In this document: piece by piece, positions 18,368 to 26,519 of the stretch
Position numbering within the stretch: the first letter of the stretch is position 1
How the letters are laid out: every line of letters begins with the position of its first letter
Origin: an uncultured Pseudomonadota bacterium
GTDB taxonomy: Bacteria; Pseudomonadota; Gammaproteobacteria; Burkholderiales; SG8-41
Direction: 5' to 3'
Length of the DNA: 37,076 nucleotides
NCBI GenBank assembly: GCA_946885605.1
Contig: CAMPGR010000024.1
Location: 1 to 37,076, forward strand
Notes under the pieces: model-generated
Databases searched by the model: none
Told to the model about the DNA's origin: nothing
The model's input: only the letters and a program-made list of their open reading frames with translations
Position numbers and translations under genes: made by a program

Positions 18368-19921
18368 ATGGCTCACAAGATACTGATCTGCGTATCGGCG
18401 GAGCAGGTCACGGCCGCGCACTGGCGCGGGCGGCGCGTCGTCGATTGCCGTGTTTTCAGCAATGGCGAAGCCGGCTTCGATGCGTTCGACAAATTCCTTA
18501 CATCCTTTTCCGGCATGCCGGCATACGTGATGGTCGATGCGGTCGAGGAGGATTATCGCTTTGAAACCCTCCCCCATGCGTTCGGGTCCGATCGCAGGGA
18601 AATGGTCCGCCGGAAGCTTCGGCAACATTACCGCACGACGCCGTACGTCAACGCGTGGTTTCTCGGCCGCGAGCCGGGACGAAGGCGCGACGACCGCTAC
18701 CTCTTTTCCGCGCTGACCAATCCCGAGCTGGTCGCCGCGTGTCTGCAGATGCTTGCGGCGAAAGGTTTGCCTGTGGCGGGTGTCTTCATGCTGCCCATGG
18801 TGAGCGCCGCCCTGGTCGGCGCGCTGCGGCTGAAGGGCTCCAACCTCCTCCTCGTCTCGCAGCACAGCGGCGGCCTGCGCCTCACTTTCCTGCGCGACCG
18901 TCAGTTCCGGTTGAGCCGGCTCACCCGTGGCGACAACGCGCGCGACGGCAGCGCGGAGCGGCTCATCGCCGAAGAGATCTCGAACACTCGCATCTACCTG
19001 CACGCGCTGCGCGCCGCGCGGCTCGATGAGCAGCTCACGGTGGTCCTTCTTGACCGCAATGACGAGCTTGCCGCGGCGGCCGCATCCATCGCGCGCGACA
19101 ATCCCAGCCTTGCGTGCATCCGCTTGAATCGCCGCGAGCTCGCTTCGCGGCTCAACATCGCCGAATCGCTGCTCGCGCTCACGGCGGACGCGATTTACCT
19201 GCAGCTGCTCGGCCGCCAGGCGCCGCCGGGCAATCTTGCGCCGCCGAGCGTGACCGGAAGCTTCGGCCGCTATCAGCAGCGCCGTGCCATTTATGCCGCT
19301 GCAGCGGGAGTCGCGCTATTTGCGGGAAGCTGGAACGGCGTGAATCTGTGGCAAACCGCGATCGCACACGCCGATCGCGAAGCCGCGGTGCGCCAGACCG
19401 CGCAGATGCGCGCCGCGTACCAGGAGATCACGCGAAAGTTCCCCGACGCGCCCACGTCTGCAGCGAACCTTAAAAAGGCCGTGGACATCTCGCAGCGGCT
19501 GAGCACGGGCGTGCGCACGCCGGAAAGGTTCATGCATACCGTGAGCCGGGCACTGGAGGCCACGCCCGGGATCGCCATTCGCCAGTTCGGCTGGAAATAC
19601 GGAACCGGCGGCATCCAGGCGAGCGCTGCAAGCGCGCGAACCGTGACGGGGGCCACACCTCCCCCCGCGCCTGGCGTATCGCGCCATGAGACGGGAATCG
19701 TCGAGGGCGAGGTGAGGCCGTTTCGCGGCGACTATCGCACGGCAATACAGCTTATACACGCCTTCACGGACCGGCTCGCAGCCGACCCGCAGGTGGCCGA
19801 TGCGCGCATCATCAAGCTGCCTCTCAACATCGACCCCAAGCTGCCCCTGAGCGGCAACACGTTCGAAAAAGGCGAACAGGGCGAAGGGGCGGATTTTAGC
19901 GTTCTGCTCGTTCTCAGGTGA
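18368..19921 (+). CDS. MshI-like assembly protein (PilM-PilN-like)
   Basis: This 517-residue protein lies where MshI is found in MSHA loci. The N-terminal 300 residues are soluble and look like a degenerate actin-like (PilM/GspL cytoplasmic) domain: MAHKILICVSAEQVTAAHW at the start, VFMLPMVSAALVGALRL, and LLLVSQHSGGLRLTFLRDRQFRLSRL. A hydrophobic segment (about 308-325, AIYAAAAGVALFAGSWNGV) is followed by a coiled-coil stretch and a periplasmic ferredoxin-like part, as in PilN/GspL. It is thus a single-chain equivalent of PilM plus PilN. It ends in a GTGA overlap with the next gene. Identification rests on architecture and position, not on strong motifs. Confidence 0.7.
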   Translation: MAHKILICVSAEQVTAAHWRGRRVVDCRVFSNGEAGFDAFDKFLTSFSGMPAYVMVDAVEEDYRFETLPHAFGSDRREMVRRKLRQHYRTTPYVNAWFLGREPGRRRDDRYLFSALTNPELVAACLQMLAAKGLPVAGVFMLPMVSAALVGALRLKGSNLLLVSQHSGGLRLTFLRDRQFRLSRLTRGDNARDGSAERLIAEEISNTRIYLHALRAARLDEQLTVVLLDRNDELAAAAASIARDNPSLACIRLNRRELASRLNIAESLLALTADAIYLQLLGRQAPPGNLAPPSVTGSFGRYQQRRAIYAAAAGVALFAGSWNGVNLWQTAIAHADREAAVRQTAQMRAAYQEITRKFPDAPTSAANLKKAVDISQRLSTGVRTPERFMHTVSRALEATPGIAIRQFGWKYGTGGIQASAASARTVTGATPPPAPGVSRHETGIVEGEVRPFRGDYRTAIQLIHAFTDRLAADPQVADARIIKLPLNIDPKLPLSGNTFEKGEQGEGADFSVLLVLR

Positions 19922-19926
19922 CATTG

Positions 19927-20535
19927 ATGAAGCCCGGAGAATGGAAGACGCTGCAAGCAGCGGCCCTGGTGCTCTTCATCGTGGCGCTCGCGGCATCGGG
20001 GGCGGTGTATTACACCGACGGGCTGCTCGCGCGGGCACGGCAGCAGCTCGCACAGCAGGAGGTGCTCCTCAAGGACGCGCGCAACCGGCTTTATCAGTCG
20101 GGCGAGGAGCGCGAGATTATCGCCCGCTACCTCGAGCGTTATCTCGATCTTCAGCGCATAGGGTTCGTGGGTGAAGAGCAGCGCATCAACTGGCTCGACG
20201 GCTTGCGCATCGCAAATCAGCGCGCAGCGCTCTTCGGCGTGGATTATCACATCAGCGAACAGCGCCCCTACCCTTACGCGAACGAGGTCAACCCGGGACA
20301 GTTGACGCTCCATCAGTCGGTCATGAAGCTCAGGTTCGGGCTGCTGCATGAGGAGGACCTCATGCGCTTTTTCTATGCATTGGGACAGACCGGTGCCGGG
20401 GTGTTCTACATCGACCAGTGCACATTGAGGCGAGCGGAAATCACAGGGGCCATGCGTCATCAGCCCAACCTGGCCGCGGAGTGCGAGCTGTCATGGATCA
20501 CCGCGCGCCCCCCGGCCGGCGAGAAGAAATCGTGA
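19927..20535 (+). CDS. MshJ/PilO-like assembly protein
   Basis: A 202-residue bitopic inner-membrane protein: a short cytoplasmic N-terminus (MKPGEWKTLQ), one transmembrane helix at about 10-31 (AALVLFIVALAASGAVYYT), a coiled coil at about 35-75 (ARQQLAQQEVLLKDARNRL) and a periplasmic alpha/beta part. This is the layout of PilO/GspM/MshJ proteins, which form an inner-membrane scaffold with PilN-like partners. A GTG at 19918 overlapping the previous stop is an alternative start, but the ATG at 19927 has AGGTGA at proper distance. The gene overlaps the next by four bases. No sequence motif proves the family; size, topology and location carry the call. Confidence 0.68.
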   Translation: MKPGEWKTLQAAALVLFIVALAASGAVYYTDGLLARARQQLAQQEVLLKDARNRLYQSGEEREIIARYLERYLDLQRIGFVGEEQRINWLDGLRIANQRAALFGVDYHISEQRPYPYANEVNPGQLTLHQSVMKLRFGLLHEEDLMRFFYALGQTGAGVFYIDQCTLRRAEITGAMRHQPNLAAECELSWITARPPAGEKKS

Positions 20536-21062
20536 AGCGACTCCTCGCCCTTGTCGTCCTGTGGCCCCTCATCGGCACGGTAAACGGTGCCGAGCCGCTC
20601 GGGCGCCTGTTCTATACGCCCGCGCAGCGCGCGCAGCTCGACGGGGTGCGCGCCCGCAAACACGTCGCCCCTTCCGCCGCCGAGCCGGAGCAGCCGGCTC
20701 CGGTGCCCGAGGTGCTCAGATATGACGGCATAGTGCGCAGCAGTGACGGCAGAACGACGCTATGGATCAACAACCGCGCCATCACCGGCGGGAAGCCGAC
20801 CGGAGAGCTCCCCGTTCCAGGCCGAGCGCGTCCCGATCATCGCATCAGCTTGACGCTCCCGCAGGCAGGCAGGGACGTCGAGCTGAGCGTTGGCCAGAGC
20901 GTGGATGTCGTTTCGGGCTCGGTGCACGAAGTGTACGCGCGCCCCGGAGGGGCCGATGCCGAGCCGGCCACGCGCTCAGCGTCGGGCAAAAGCGCTGAGC
21001 GAGCGGAACGTGCCGTTCGTACGGATCCCGACGAAGAAGATGGCGAACGCGCCCGGCGCTGA
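20532..21062 (+). CDS. MshK/PilP-like periplasmic protein
   Basis: This 176-residue product starts at a GTG overlapping the previous stop (GTGA) and has a clear signal peptide (VKRLLALVVLWPLIGTVNGA, cut before EPLGR). The mature part contains GRLFYTPAQRAQLDGVR, a motif typical of small MshK-like proteins beside pilus scaffold genes, then LRYDGIVRSSDGRTTLWINNRAI and a small beta domain, as in PilP/GspC, which link the inner-membrane scaffold to the secretin. The C-terminus is highly charged (RTDPDEEDGERARR). The last 23 bases overlap the next coding region in a different frame. Confidence 0.7.
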   Translation: MKRLLALVVLWPLIGTVNGAEPLGRLFYTPAQRAQLDGVRARKHVAPSAAEPEQPAPVPEVLRYDGIVRSSDGRTTLWINNRAITGGKPTGELPVPGRARPDHRISLTLPQAGRDVELSVGQSVDVVSGSVHEVYARPGGADAEPATRSASGKSAERAERAVRTDPDEEDGERARR

Positions 21063-22251
21063 CGGCGCGCCGCGGACAGTGCGCGAGAGCGGGCAGATAC
21101 TGGTTGCGGTCGCCTTTGTCATCAGCGTGGCGACGGGCGCGGCGCTTTATGTTTTTTTGAGCCCACCCGCCCGGTTCATCGAAGAACAGAGGCTCACCGC
21201 GGGTGCGCTTGCCGCCGCACGCGATGCGCTGATCGGGCGAGCGGCGGGTGACAACAACCGGCCGGGGAGCCTGCCGTGCCCCGACCGCATTACGAATATA
21301 CCGGGGACGAACGTGCCGAACGACGGCATCGCCGACCTCCTCGTCGGCAACGAATGTCCGAGCTACGTTGGCCGCCTGCCATGGCGCACCCTCGATCTGC
21401 CGGACCTGCGGGACGGAAGCGGCGAGCGCCTGTGGTACGCCCTCTCGCGCGCATTCCGCGATGACGATTCGGCGCAGCCCATAAACAGCAATACCACGGG
21501 AACCTTGACCGTAACGGGAAGCATCATTGCAAGCAACGTGATCGCCATCGTTTTTGCATCCGGCGCGGTCGTGGGGAGCCAGGTGCGGGATGGGGCAAAT
21601 GCAAACGACGTCGCGAACTATCTCGAGGGGGGGAATGAGGTGAACGGCACGACGGCTTTCAAGGCGGGAGCCCACGGCGCGGTGTTCAATGACCGTCTGC
21701 TCGCCATCGGCAGCGATGCCCTCTTCCCGGTCGTCGAAGCGCGCGTCGCCCGCGAGGCGCGCACGGTGCTGAATGCCTTTTACAGTGACCCGGCGAACGG
21801 ATACTTCCCCTTCGCGAACGCGTACGGCGACGCAACGCATCAGTGCACCGACAACCAGTACAGCGGGCGCATTCCGCGCTACTTTGCCGACTGGTGCAAG
21901 ACCGTTCCCGCCGATCCGGACTGGAAAGGGGTGACATGGCCGAGCTGGTTCTTCGCGAACAGCTGGCACGAAGTCGCGTTTTATGCCGTGGCGCCCAAGT
22001 GTGCGAAGCCATCGTCCCCCGCCTGCACCGCCACGGGCGGTCTGCTCACGGTCGCCGCCCAGCCCGCGCCGAACAACAACATCCGCGCGCTCGTCATCAT
22101 GCCGGGCCGCGCATATACGGGGCAGGCGCGGCCGTGCGGCGCCGTCACGGATTGCCTCGAAGATCCGGAGAACACGGATGGCGATGATGTTTTCAGCAAG
22201 TCCGCCGTCACCCCGAGCGTCAATGACCGTCTGCTCGTCGTTTCGCCCTGA
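21040..22251 (+). CDS. Large pseudopilin-like protein lacking Glu5
   Basis: A 403-residue protein with a short positively charged leader, a Gly, and one hydrophobic N-terminal helix (about residues 18-43, ESGQILVAVAFVISVATGAA), then a large extracytoplasmic domain. The layout is that of a type IV prepilin, but counting from the Gly the fifth position is Ala, not Glu, and the GFTLIE box is absent. GspK and PilX-like minor pilins also deviate in this region. After the helix comes ALAAARDALIGRAA ... GSLPCPD, which parallels AREALLGFAAANGRLPCP in the next gene, so the two are probably related. Several Cys pairs could form disulfides. It may be a tip-type minor pilin; the function is inferred. The ATG at 21040 follows a purine-rich GAAGAAG. 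Confidence 0.72.
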   Translation: MANAPGADGAPRTVRESGQILVAVAFVISVATGAALYVFLSPPARFIEEQRLTAGALAAARDALIGRAAGDNNRPGSLPCPDRITNIPGTNVPNDGIADLLVGNECPSYVGRLPWRTLDLPDLRDGSGERLWYALSRAFRDDDSAQPINSNTTGTLTVTGSIIASNVIAIVFASGAVVGSQVRDGANANDVANYLEGGNEVNGTTAFKAGAHGAVFNDRLLAIGSDALFPVVEARVAREARTVLNAFYSDPANGYFPFANAYGDATHQCTDNQYSGRIPRYFADWCKTVPADPDWKGVTWPSWFFANSWHEVAFYAVAPKCAKPSSPACTATGGLLTVAAQPAPNNNIRALVIMPGRAYTGQARPCGAVTDCLEDPENTDGDDVFSKSAVTPSVNDRLLVVSP

Positions 22252-22254
22252 CGC

Positions 22255-23037
22255 ATGAAAGCGCGCGGCATCGGATTCACCCTCATCGAACTGGCTGTGG
22301 CGCTGTTCGTGCTGATGCTTCTGCTCGGCAGCATTCTCGTGCCGTTGACGACTCAAGTGGAGCAACGCAAGGCGAGCGACACCCGCAAGGCGCTCGACGA
22401 GGCGCGGGAGGCGCTGTTGGGATTCGCGGCGGCGAACGGGCGACTGCCCTGTCCCGCCTCGGCAACCAGCAACGGGAGCGAAAGTTTCGACACGGGTGGG
22501 AGTGCAGCCAACGGGATGTGTGCAGGCGGCGTGGCGCCGAATGGATTTCATGGGTTCCTGCCGGCTGCAACGCTGGGACTCACGGCCACGGACAGCCAGG
22601 GCTATGCGCTTGACGGCTGGGGAATCGCGCAGAATCGCATACGCTATGCGGTGGCGAACCAGATGGTCAATGGCATCGTCAATCCCCTGACCACCAGCAA
22701 CGGTCTGCGTTCAGCGGGATTGGCGGCCCTCACCACCGCACAGTTTCTCTATGTGTGCAACAGCGGTGTGGGCGTCACAGGCACTAACTGCGGGACGGCG
22801 GTAGCGCTGTCGGCGAATGCGATGGCGGTCATCTATTCGGTCGGGGCAAACGCGGCAACCGGTGGAACGAGCGTGCACGAGGCGCAGAACCCAAACCCGA
22901 ATGGCGGGAACCCCGACCGCATCTTCGTAAGCCGGGACCGGAGCGAGGTAGCCGGCTCCGAGTTCGATGACGTCGTCACCTGGATCGGAACGAGCCCCCT
23001 CTTCAACCGGCTGATCGCCGCGGGGCAGCTTCCGTGA
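22255..23037 (+). CDS. Prepilin-type protein (minor pilin)
   Basis: This 260-residue product has a canonical class III signal: MKARGIG then FTLIELAVALFVLMLLLGSIL, with cleavage after Gly7 and Glu at mature position 5 (Glu12). It should be processed by a prepilin peptidase, which is not encoded in this window. The helix continues into RKALDEAREALLGFAAANGRLPCP, followed by a low-complexity, Gly/Asn/Ser-rich domain that includes two Cys about ten residues apart (YVCNSGVGVTGTNC). It starts three bases after the preceding pseudopilin gene. Its last 35 bases overlap the end of the convergent kinase gene. Confidence 0.85.
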   Translation: MKARGIGFTLIELAVALFVLMLLLGSILVPLTTQVEQRKASDTRKALDEAREALLGFAAANGRLPCPASATSNGSESFDTGGSAANGMCAGGVAPNGFHGFLPAATLGLTATDSQGYALDGWGIAQNRIRYAVANQMVNGIVNPLTTSNGLRSAGLAALTTAQFLYVCNSGVGVTGTNCGTAVALSANAMAVIYSVGANAATGGTSVHEAQNPNPNGGNPDRIFVSRDRSEVAGSEFDDVVTWIGTSPLFNRLIAAGQLP

Positions 23038-24742
23038 GGACAGCACTCGCACGCTCCAGGACGAAGCGCACGTTTCCGGGCTCGTTGTCGCGCAGTTCCA
23101 GCCGGTAGCCCAGGCGCTGCGCCTGCTGGGCCGCGTGATAGAGGCCGATGCCGAGCCCTGTCTGCGACGGCACCGCGGCATCGAAGAGCTGCGAAGCGAT
23201 ATTCGGTGCAACCGCCGCACCGTCGTCGCATACCGAAAGCGTCCCGCCGCCTGCGGCCGAAGAAAACTCCACCTGCACCGCGAGCGGGCCTCCGCCGTTT
23301 TGCTTGGATAGCGCATTCTCGATCAGGTTGTCCGCGACGCTGTCGAACAGCTCGGCGGGAATCTTGAAGCCCTTCACGATGGGCCGGGCGCTGAATCGAA
23401 CCTCACGCGTGCCATAGCGCTGCACGAGCCCCTCCCACCAGATTGCCGCATCGACGTGACCGGCGTCCACCTGCTGCGGCGTGCGCAGCTTGTCGAGCGT
23501 CGCATTGAGCCGTTGAGTGATTTGCGGCAGCTGGCGCTGCATCAACGCCTGCAACGCGGCGGCCTCTCCCGCATCGCTCGTCTCCGCCGCCGCGCATAGC
23601 GAACGCAGCGACTGCAGCAGGTTCTTCACATCGTGCGTGAGCCGTGCACCCGTTTCGTACACCGCCTGCGTGTACGCGCTCTGGCGTTGGAGCTGCTCGC
23701 GGCGCTTTGCGTCGTAGAAATAGCCCACCATCTGCGCAAGCAACCGCAGATGGAGAACAACGGCGGGCGAGAGCGGCCAGCGGGTCGATACGAAAAGGTC
23801 GAGGTCACGGACCGAGAATGCGGCGATATGCTCCGAGCGTCCGCCCAGCTCGCCGCGCCCGTGCGGGCTCTCCCACTGGACGCCGCATACCCATGGCAGC
23901 CGCAGCATATGCTGCAGTGCGTGGCCGAGGAAGAGCTGCGGCTGCGACTCCTGCTCGGCGTATTGCGCGAGCTGCTGCACCCAGCGCTCGAACGGCAACC
24001 CAAGGCTCATGACGTAGCGGGAAAGCATGTGCCCGATGCCGGTGAAGCCGCTTCTCGGGTTCCACAGCCAGGAGAGCACGATCAGCAGCAGCGCTATGAC
24101 AAAAAGCGTCTGCGCGACCGCCGCCGGATACTCGCCATGGCTCACCACTTTGACGACGAAGCTCCCCAGCGCGAGCGCAACCACGAGCAGAAACAGCAGC
24201 ACGCTGTAAAAAAGATCGACCGCGACGGGCGCTTCGGAGCGACGCGATTCGAAACGCATCAGCGTGATGGCGACCGGGATGGCAAGGAGGCCATAGCGCA
24301 CCAGGGCCACATGCGCTGTGGTCGGCATTTCATTTGGAAAGAGATGAGGCATGACCCAGATGAGCAGCATTGCGAGCACATAGAATGCTGCGAGCACCGA
24401 GACGCGGCGCTGGCGTCGGTCGCTGATGCCCGGCACCGATCCGCCGATAAGTCCGAAGAGCACCGCCAGCCACACCGCTATCAGCCACCAGCTGCCCCAT
24501 GCAGCGAGGACAAAACCTGCCAGCACCACAAGGAGAGCATGGCGCAGCTCGATCTCCTGCTCACCGCGCCAGACCGGCTGCCACAGCAGGAACAACCCGA
24601 AGTGCGCAAGCAGCGCCCCGGGCACCCACCATTGCGCGATGCCCCAGGCGAGCGCGGCATGCAGCGCACATAACATGAAGGCGATGGAGCACTGCGGGTG
24701 GGCGGCGATGAGCCGTTGCGCCACGATCGCCGAAGCGCTCAT
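23003..24742 (-). CDS. Membrane sensor histidine kinase, PrsK-like
   Basis: A 579-residue kinase on the opposite strand. The N-terminal ~230 residues contain seven or eight hydrophobic segments forming a membrane sensor, then a GAF-like region (about 240-345), a dimerisation helix with the phospho-accepting His370 in LTHDVKNLLQSL, and an ATPase domain with N-box DNLIENAL, G1 VCDDGAAV and G2 GLGIGLY. The His-Asp-Val-Lys-Asn box and the multi-pass sensor match PrsK, the partner of PrsR. The frame is open back to 24820, but the ATG at 24742 gives a normal N-terminus and leaves room for the divergent promoter. The probable partner is the regulator at 9192-10646. The ligand is unknown. Confidence 0.9.
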   Translation of the reverse strand: MSASAIVAQRLIAAHPQCSIAFMLCALHAALAWGIAQWWVPGALLAHFGLFLLWQPVWRGEQEIELRHALLVVLAGFVLAAWGSWWLIAVWLAVLFGLIGGSVPGISDRRQRRVSVLAAFYVLAMLLIWVMPHLFPNEMPTTAHVALVRYGLLAIPVAITLMRFESRRSEAPVAVDLFYSVLLFLLVVALALGSFVVKVVSHGEYPAAVAQTLFVIALLLIVLSWLWNPRSGFTGIGHMLSRYVMSLGLPFERWVQQLAQYAEQESQPQLFLGHALQHMLRLPWVCGVQWESPHGRGELGGRSEHIAAFSVRDLDLFVSTRWPLSPAVVLHLRLLAQMVGYFYDAKRREQLQRQSAYTQAVYETGARLTHDVKNLLQSLRSLCAAAETSDAGEAAALQALMQRQLPQITQRLNATLDKLRTPQQVDAGHVDAAIWWEGLVQRYGTREVRFSARPIVKGFKIPAELFDSVADNLIENALSKQNGGGPLAVQVEFSSAAGGGTLSVCDDGAAVAPNIASQLFDAAVPSQTGLGIGLYHAAQQAQRLGYRLELRDNEPGNVRFVLERASAVLTEAAPRRSAG

Positions 24743-24786
24743 GCGATGCCCAGTCCGCGCAGCAGGGGCGCCCGGTGCAGTTTCGC

Positions 24787-24792
24787 TATACT
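24787..24792 (+). promoter_or_regulatory. Putative -10 element before ABC-2 permease
   Basis: TATACT lies 26 bases before the permease ATG, in the 76-base divergent gap between kinase and permease. No matching -35 hexamer stands at 16-18 bases upstream. It marks a possible separate transcription start for the permease and the gene after it. Confidence 0.3.
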
Positions 24793-24818
24793 CTCGGTCC
24801 ATCGTGGCGAGGCCTCCC

Positions 24819-25589
24819 ATGACTCACCAGATTGCCACCATCGCCCGCTACACGCTGCTGGAAGCGGTGCGCACCCGCTTGCCGCACGTTACTGCAGCCG
24901 TGGTGGTGCTGCTCGCTGTGGCGAGCGCTTTCATCGGCGCCATCGCGATCACCGAGGCGGGCCGCATGCAGCTTGGCGTGTATGCCGCCACCGTGCGCGT
25001 CGCGGCCGTTTTCATCGCCGCAATGCACGTCCTCGGCAGCATGACGCGCGAGTTCAACGACAAGGGCCTCGATATGGCGCTCGCGCTCGACTTGCCGCGC
25101 AGCCATTATATGCTTGGCAAGCTCGCCGGCTTTCTGTTGGCCGGCATTGCAATTGCCGCGTTGGCGGCCACTCCGCTCGCCGTGATCGCGCCCGCCGAAC
25201 TCGCGCTCAAGTGGGGTCTCTCCCTCGGCCTCGAAATCGGCATCGTGATGGCGCTCGCGCTGTTCTGTACAGTGACCTTCCGCCAACCGCTCGCTGCCGC
25301 CAGCTTCGTTGTCGCATTCTACCTCCTTGCACGCACGCTCACGGCTATTCGTCTCATGAGCGCCCACCCTGTGGTCGGCGTCGATTCCCCGGTCCATCAC
25401 GCTTCACAGCTGCTCGCCGAAGGGCTTGCGCTCGTCATACCGGCGCTCGATGGCTGGACCCGGACTGCATGGCTCGTAAGCGAGCCACCCGCCTGGTCCG
25501 CGCTCGCTGCGTTACTTGGCCAGAGCTTGCTCTACATCGCTCTCCTGGCCGCAGCGGCCATGTTCGACTTCTATCGCAGGAATTTTTGA
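24819..25589 (+). CDS. ABC-2 type permease of pilus locus
   Basis: A 256-residue inner-membrane protein with six predicted hydrophobic segments. It starts MTHQIATIARYTLLEAVRTR, typical of NosY-like ABC-2 permeases, and shows the TREFNDKGLDMALALDLPRSHYMLGKLAGF stretch that forms the coupling region in this group. No ATPase gene is adjacent; I infer that its partner is the unpaired ATPase at 8360-9124. The ATG at 24819 has GAGG at proper distance (an upstream in-frame stretch lies in the kinase gene region and is not used). The substrate is unknown; relatives take part in copper-enzyme maturation or export of small molecules. Confidence 0.88.
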   Translation: MTHQIATIARYTLLEAVRTRLPHVTAAVVVLLAVASAFIGAIAITEAGRMQLGVYAATVRVAAVFIAAMHVLGSMTREFNDKGLDMALALDLPRSHYMLGKLAGFLLAGIAIAALAATPLAVIAPAELALKWGLSLGLEIGIVMALALFCTVTFRQPLAAASFVVAFYLLARTLTAIRLMSAHPVVGVDSPVHHASQLLAEGLALVIPALDGWTRTAWLVSEPPAWSALAALLGQSLLYIALLAAAAMFDFYRRNF

Positions 25590-25595
25590 GCCGAC

Positions 25596-26333
25596 GTGGG
25601 GACATTACACATCGGCGACCGAAGCCTGCTCACTGTGCCGTGGCCGGTATGCGCGCTTCTCGCAGCGACGCTTACACTGCAGATTGCGCTCGGCGCGCGG
25701 GCACCGGCCCCCCGGGCAGGCGCGCAGGCGCTGCCCGCCGCGCCGGCCGAGCAAGTGCTTAGAGCGGCAAGCCTGGACGAGCCCGTCGTGGCCGCTCAGC
25801 TGCTGACGCTGTACCTTCAGGCTTACGACAATCAACCGGGCATCAGCATCCCTTTCCGTGACCTCGACTATTCGCGGGTGGTGGTATGGCTCGAGACGGC
25901 GTTGGCGCTCGATCCCGAGACACAGTATCCCCTCCTCATGGCTGCGCATCTTTACGCCCAGGTGCCGGACGCGGACAAACAGCGCGTCATGCTCGACTTC
26001 ATCCACAAAAAGTTCCTCGAGCATCCCGAGCGGCGATGGCGCTGGCTCGCCCATGGGGCGCTCGTTGCAAAACATCGCCTCGGGGACAACCGTCTCGCGC
26101 TGCGCTATGCGAGGGACATCGCGCGCCTCTCTCCCGGCGCGCCCGGCTGGGCGCGTCAGATGCACGTCTTCATCCTGGAGGACATGGGCGAAATCGAGAG
26201 CGCCGCCGTACTCCTCGGAGGGCTTCTCGCAAGCGGCGAAGTGAGCGATCCCAACGAGGCGCGCTTCCTCACGCAGCGCCTGGACGAGATGAAGAAAGCC
26301 GCCGAAGAATCGGCAACGGTGTCGAAAAATTGA
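25596..26333 (+). CDS. Uncharacterised membrane-anchored helical-repeat protein
   Basis: I do not recognise the family. The 245-residue product starts at a GTG six bases after the permease stop, has one N-terminal hydrophobic segment (about 13-35, a signal anchor) and then an all-helical region that reads like TPR repeats: DYSRVVVWLETALALDPETQYPLLMAAHLYAQ, then RWRWLAHGALVAKHRLGDNRLALRYARDIARL, then WARQMHVFILEDMGEIESAAVLLGGLL. There are no catalytic motifs. Close spacing behind the ABC-2 permease suggests a shared transcript and perhaps a periplasmic accessory role in transport or in pilus assembly; both are inference. Confidence 0.7.
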   Translation: MGTLHIGDRSLLTVPWPVCALLAATLTLQIALGARAPAPRAGAQALPAAPAEQVLRAASLDEPVVAAQLLTLYLQAYDNQPGISIPFRDLDYSRVVVWLETALALDPETQYPLLMAAHLYAQVPDADKQRVMLDFIHKKFLEHPERRWRWLAHGALVAKHRLGDNRLALRYARDIARLSPGAPGWARQMHVFILEDMGEIESAAVLLGGLLASGEVSDPNEARFLTQRLDEMKKAAEESATVSKN

Positions 26334-26353
26334 CGTCTTTTGCGCCCGTCAAT
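26329..26353. promoter_or_regulatory. Inverted repeat, candidate activator-binding site
   Basis: ATTGACG (26329-26335) and its exact complement CGTCAAT (26347-26353) flank an 11-base spacer. The centre lies about 180 bases upstream of the sigma-54 promoter, the distance at which NtrC-type activators bind. The left arm contains the stop codon of the preceding gene. A binding role is inference. Confidence 0.35.
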
Positions 26354-26461
26354 AACGGAAAAAGCGGCACTATTTCACACTTTGGCGCGACCGGGCTTAC
26401 GGGTCTCGACATGAACTGTGCGTGCTTTCAAGGCGTTGCGGTTCAACTGTGGAATCCGTCA

Positions 26462-26480
26462 CGGACAGGCTTCGGACAGG
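26462..26480. repeat. Short direct repeat before the pilin promoter
   Basis: CGGACAGG occurs at 26462-26469 and again at 26473-26480, an 11-base period or about one helical turn, ending 40 bases before the sigma-54 promoter. It could be a second regulatory site or chance. Confidence 0.3.
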
Positions 26481-26519
26481 TACTCTATGGTGCTCAAGAA
26501 TGCGTGCGAGATATTTCGA

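Noticed and set aside
20845..22551. A 568-codon open frame on the minus strand
   Set aside because: It is antisense to the pseudopilin genes, with no domain and no ribosome binding site.
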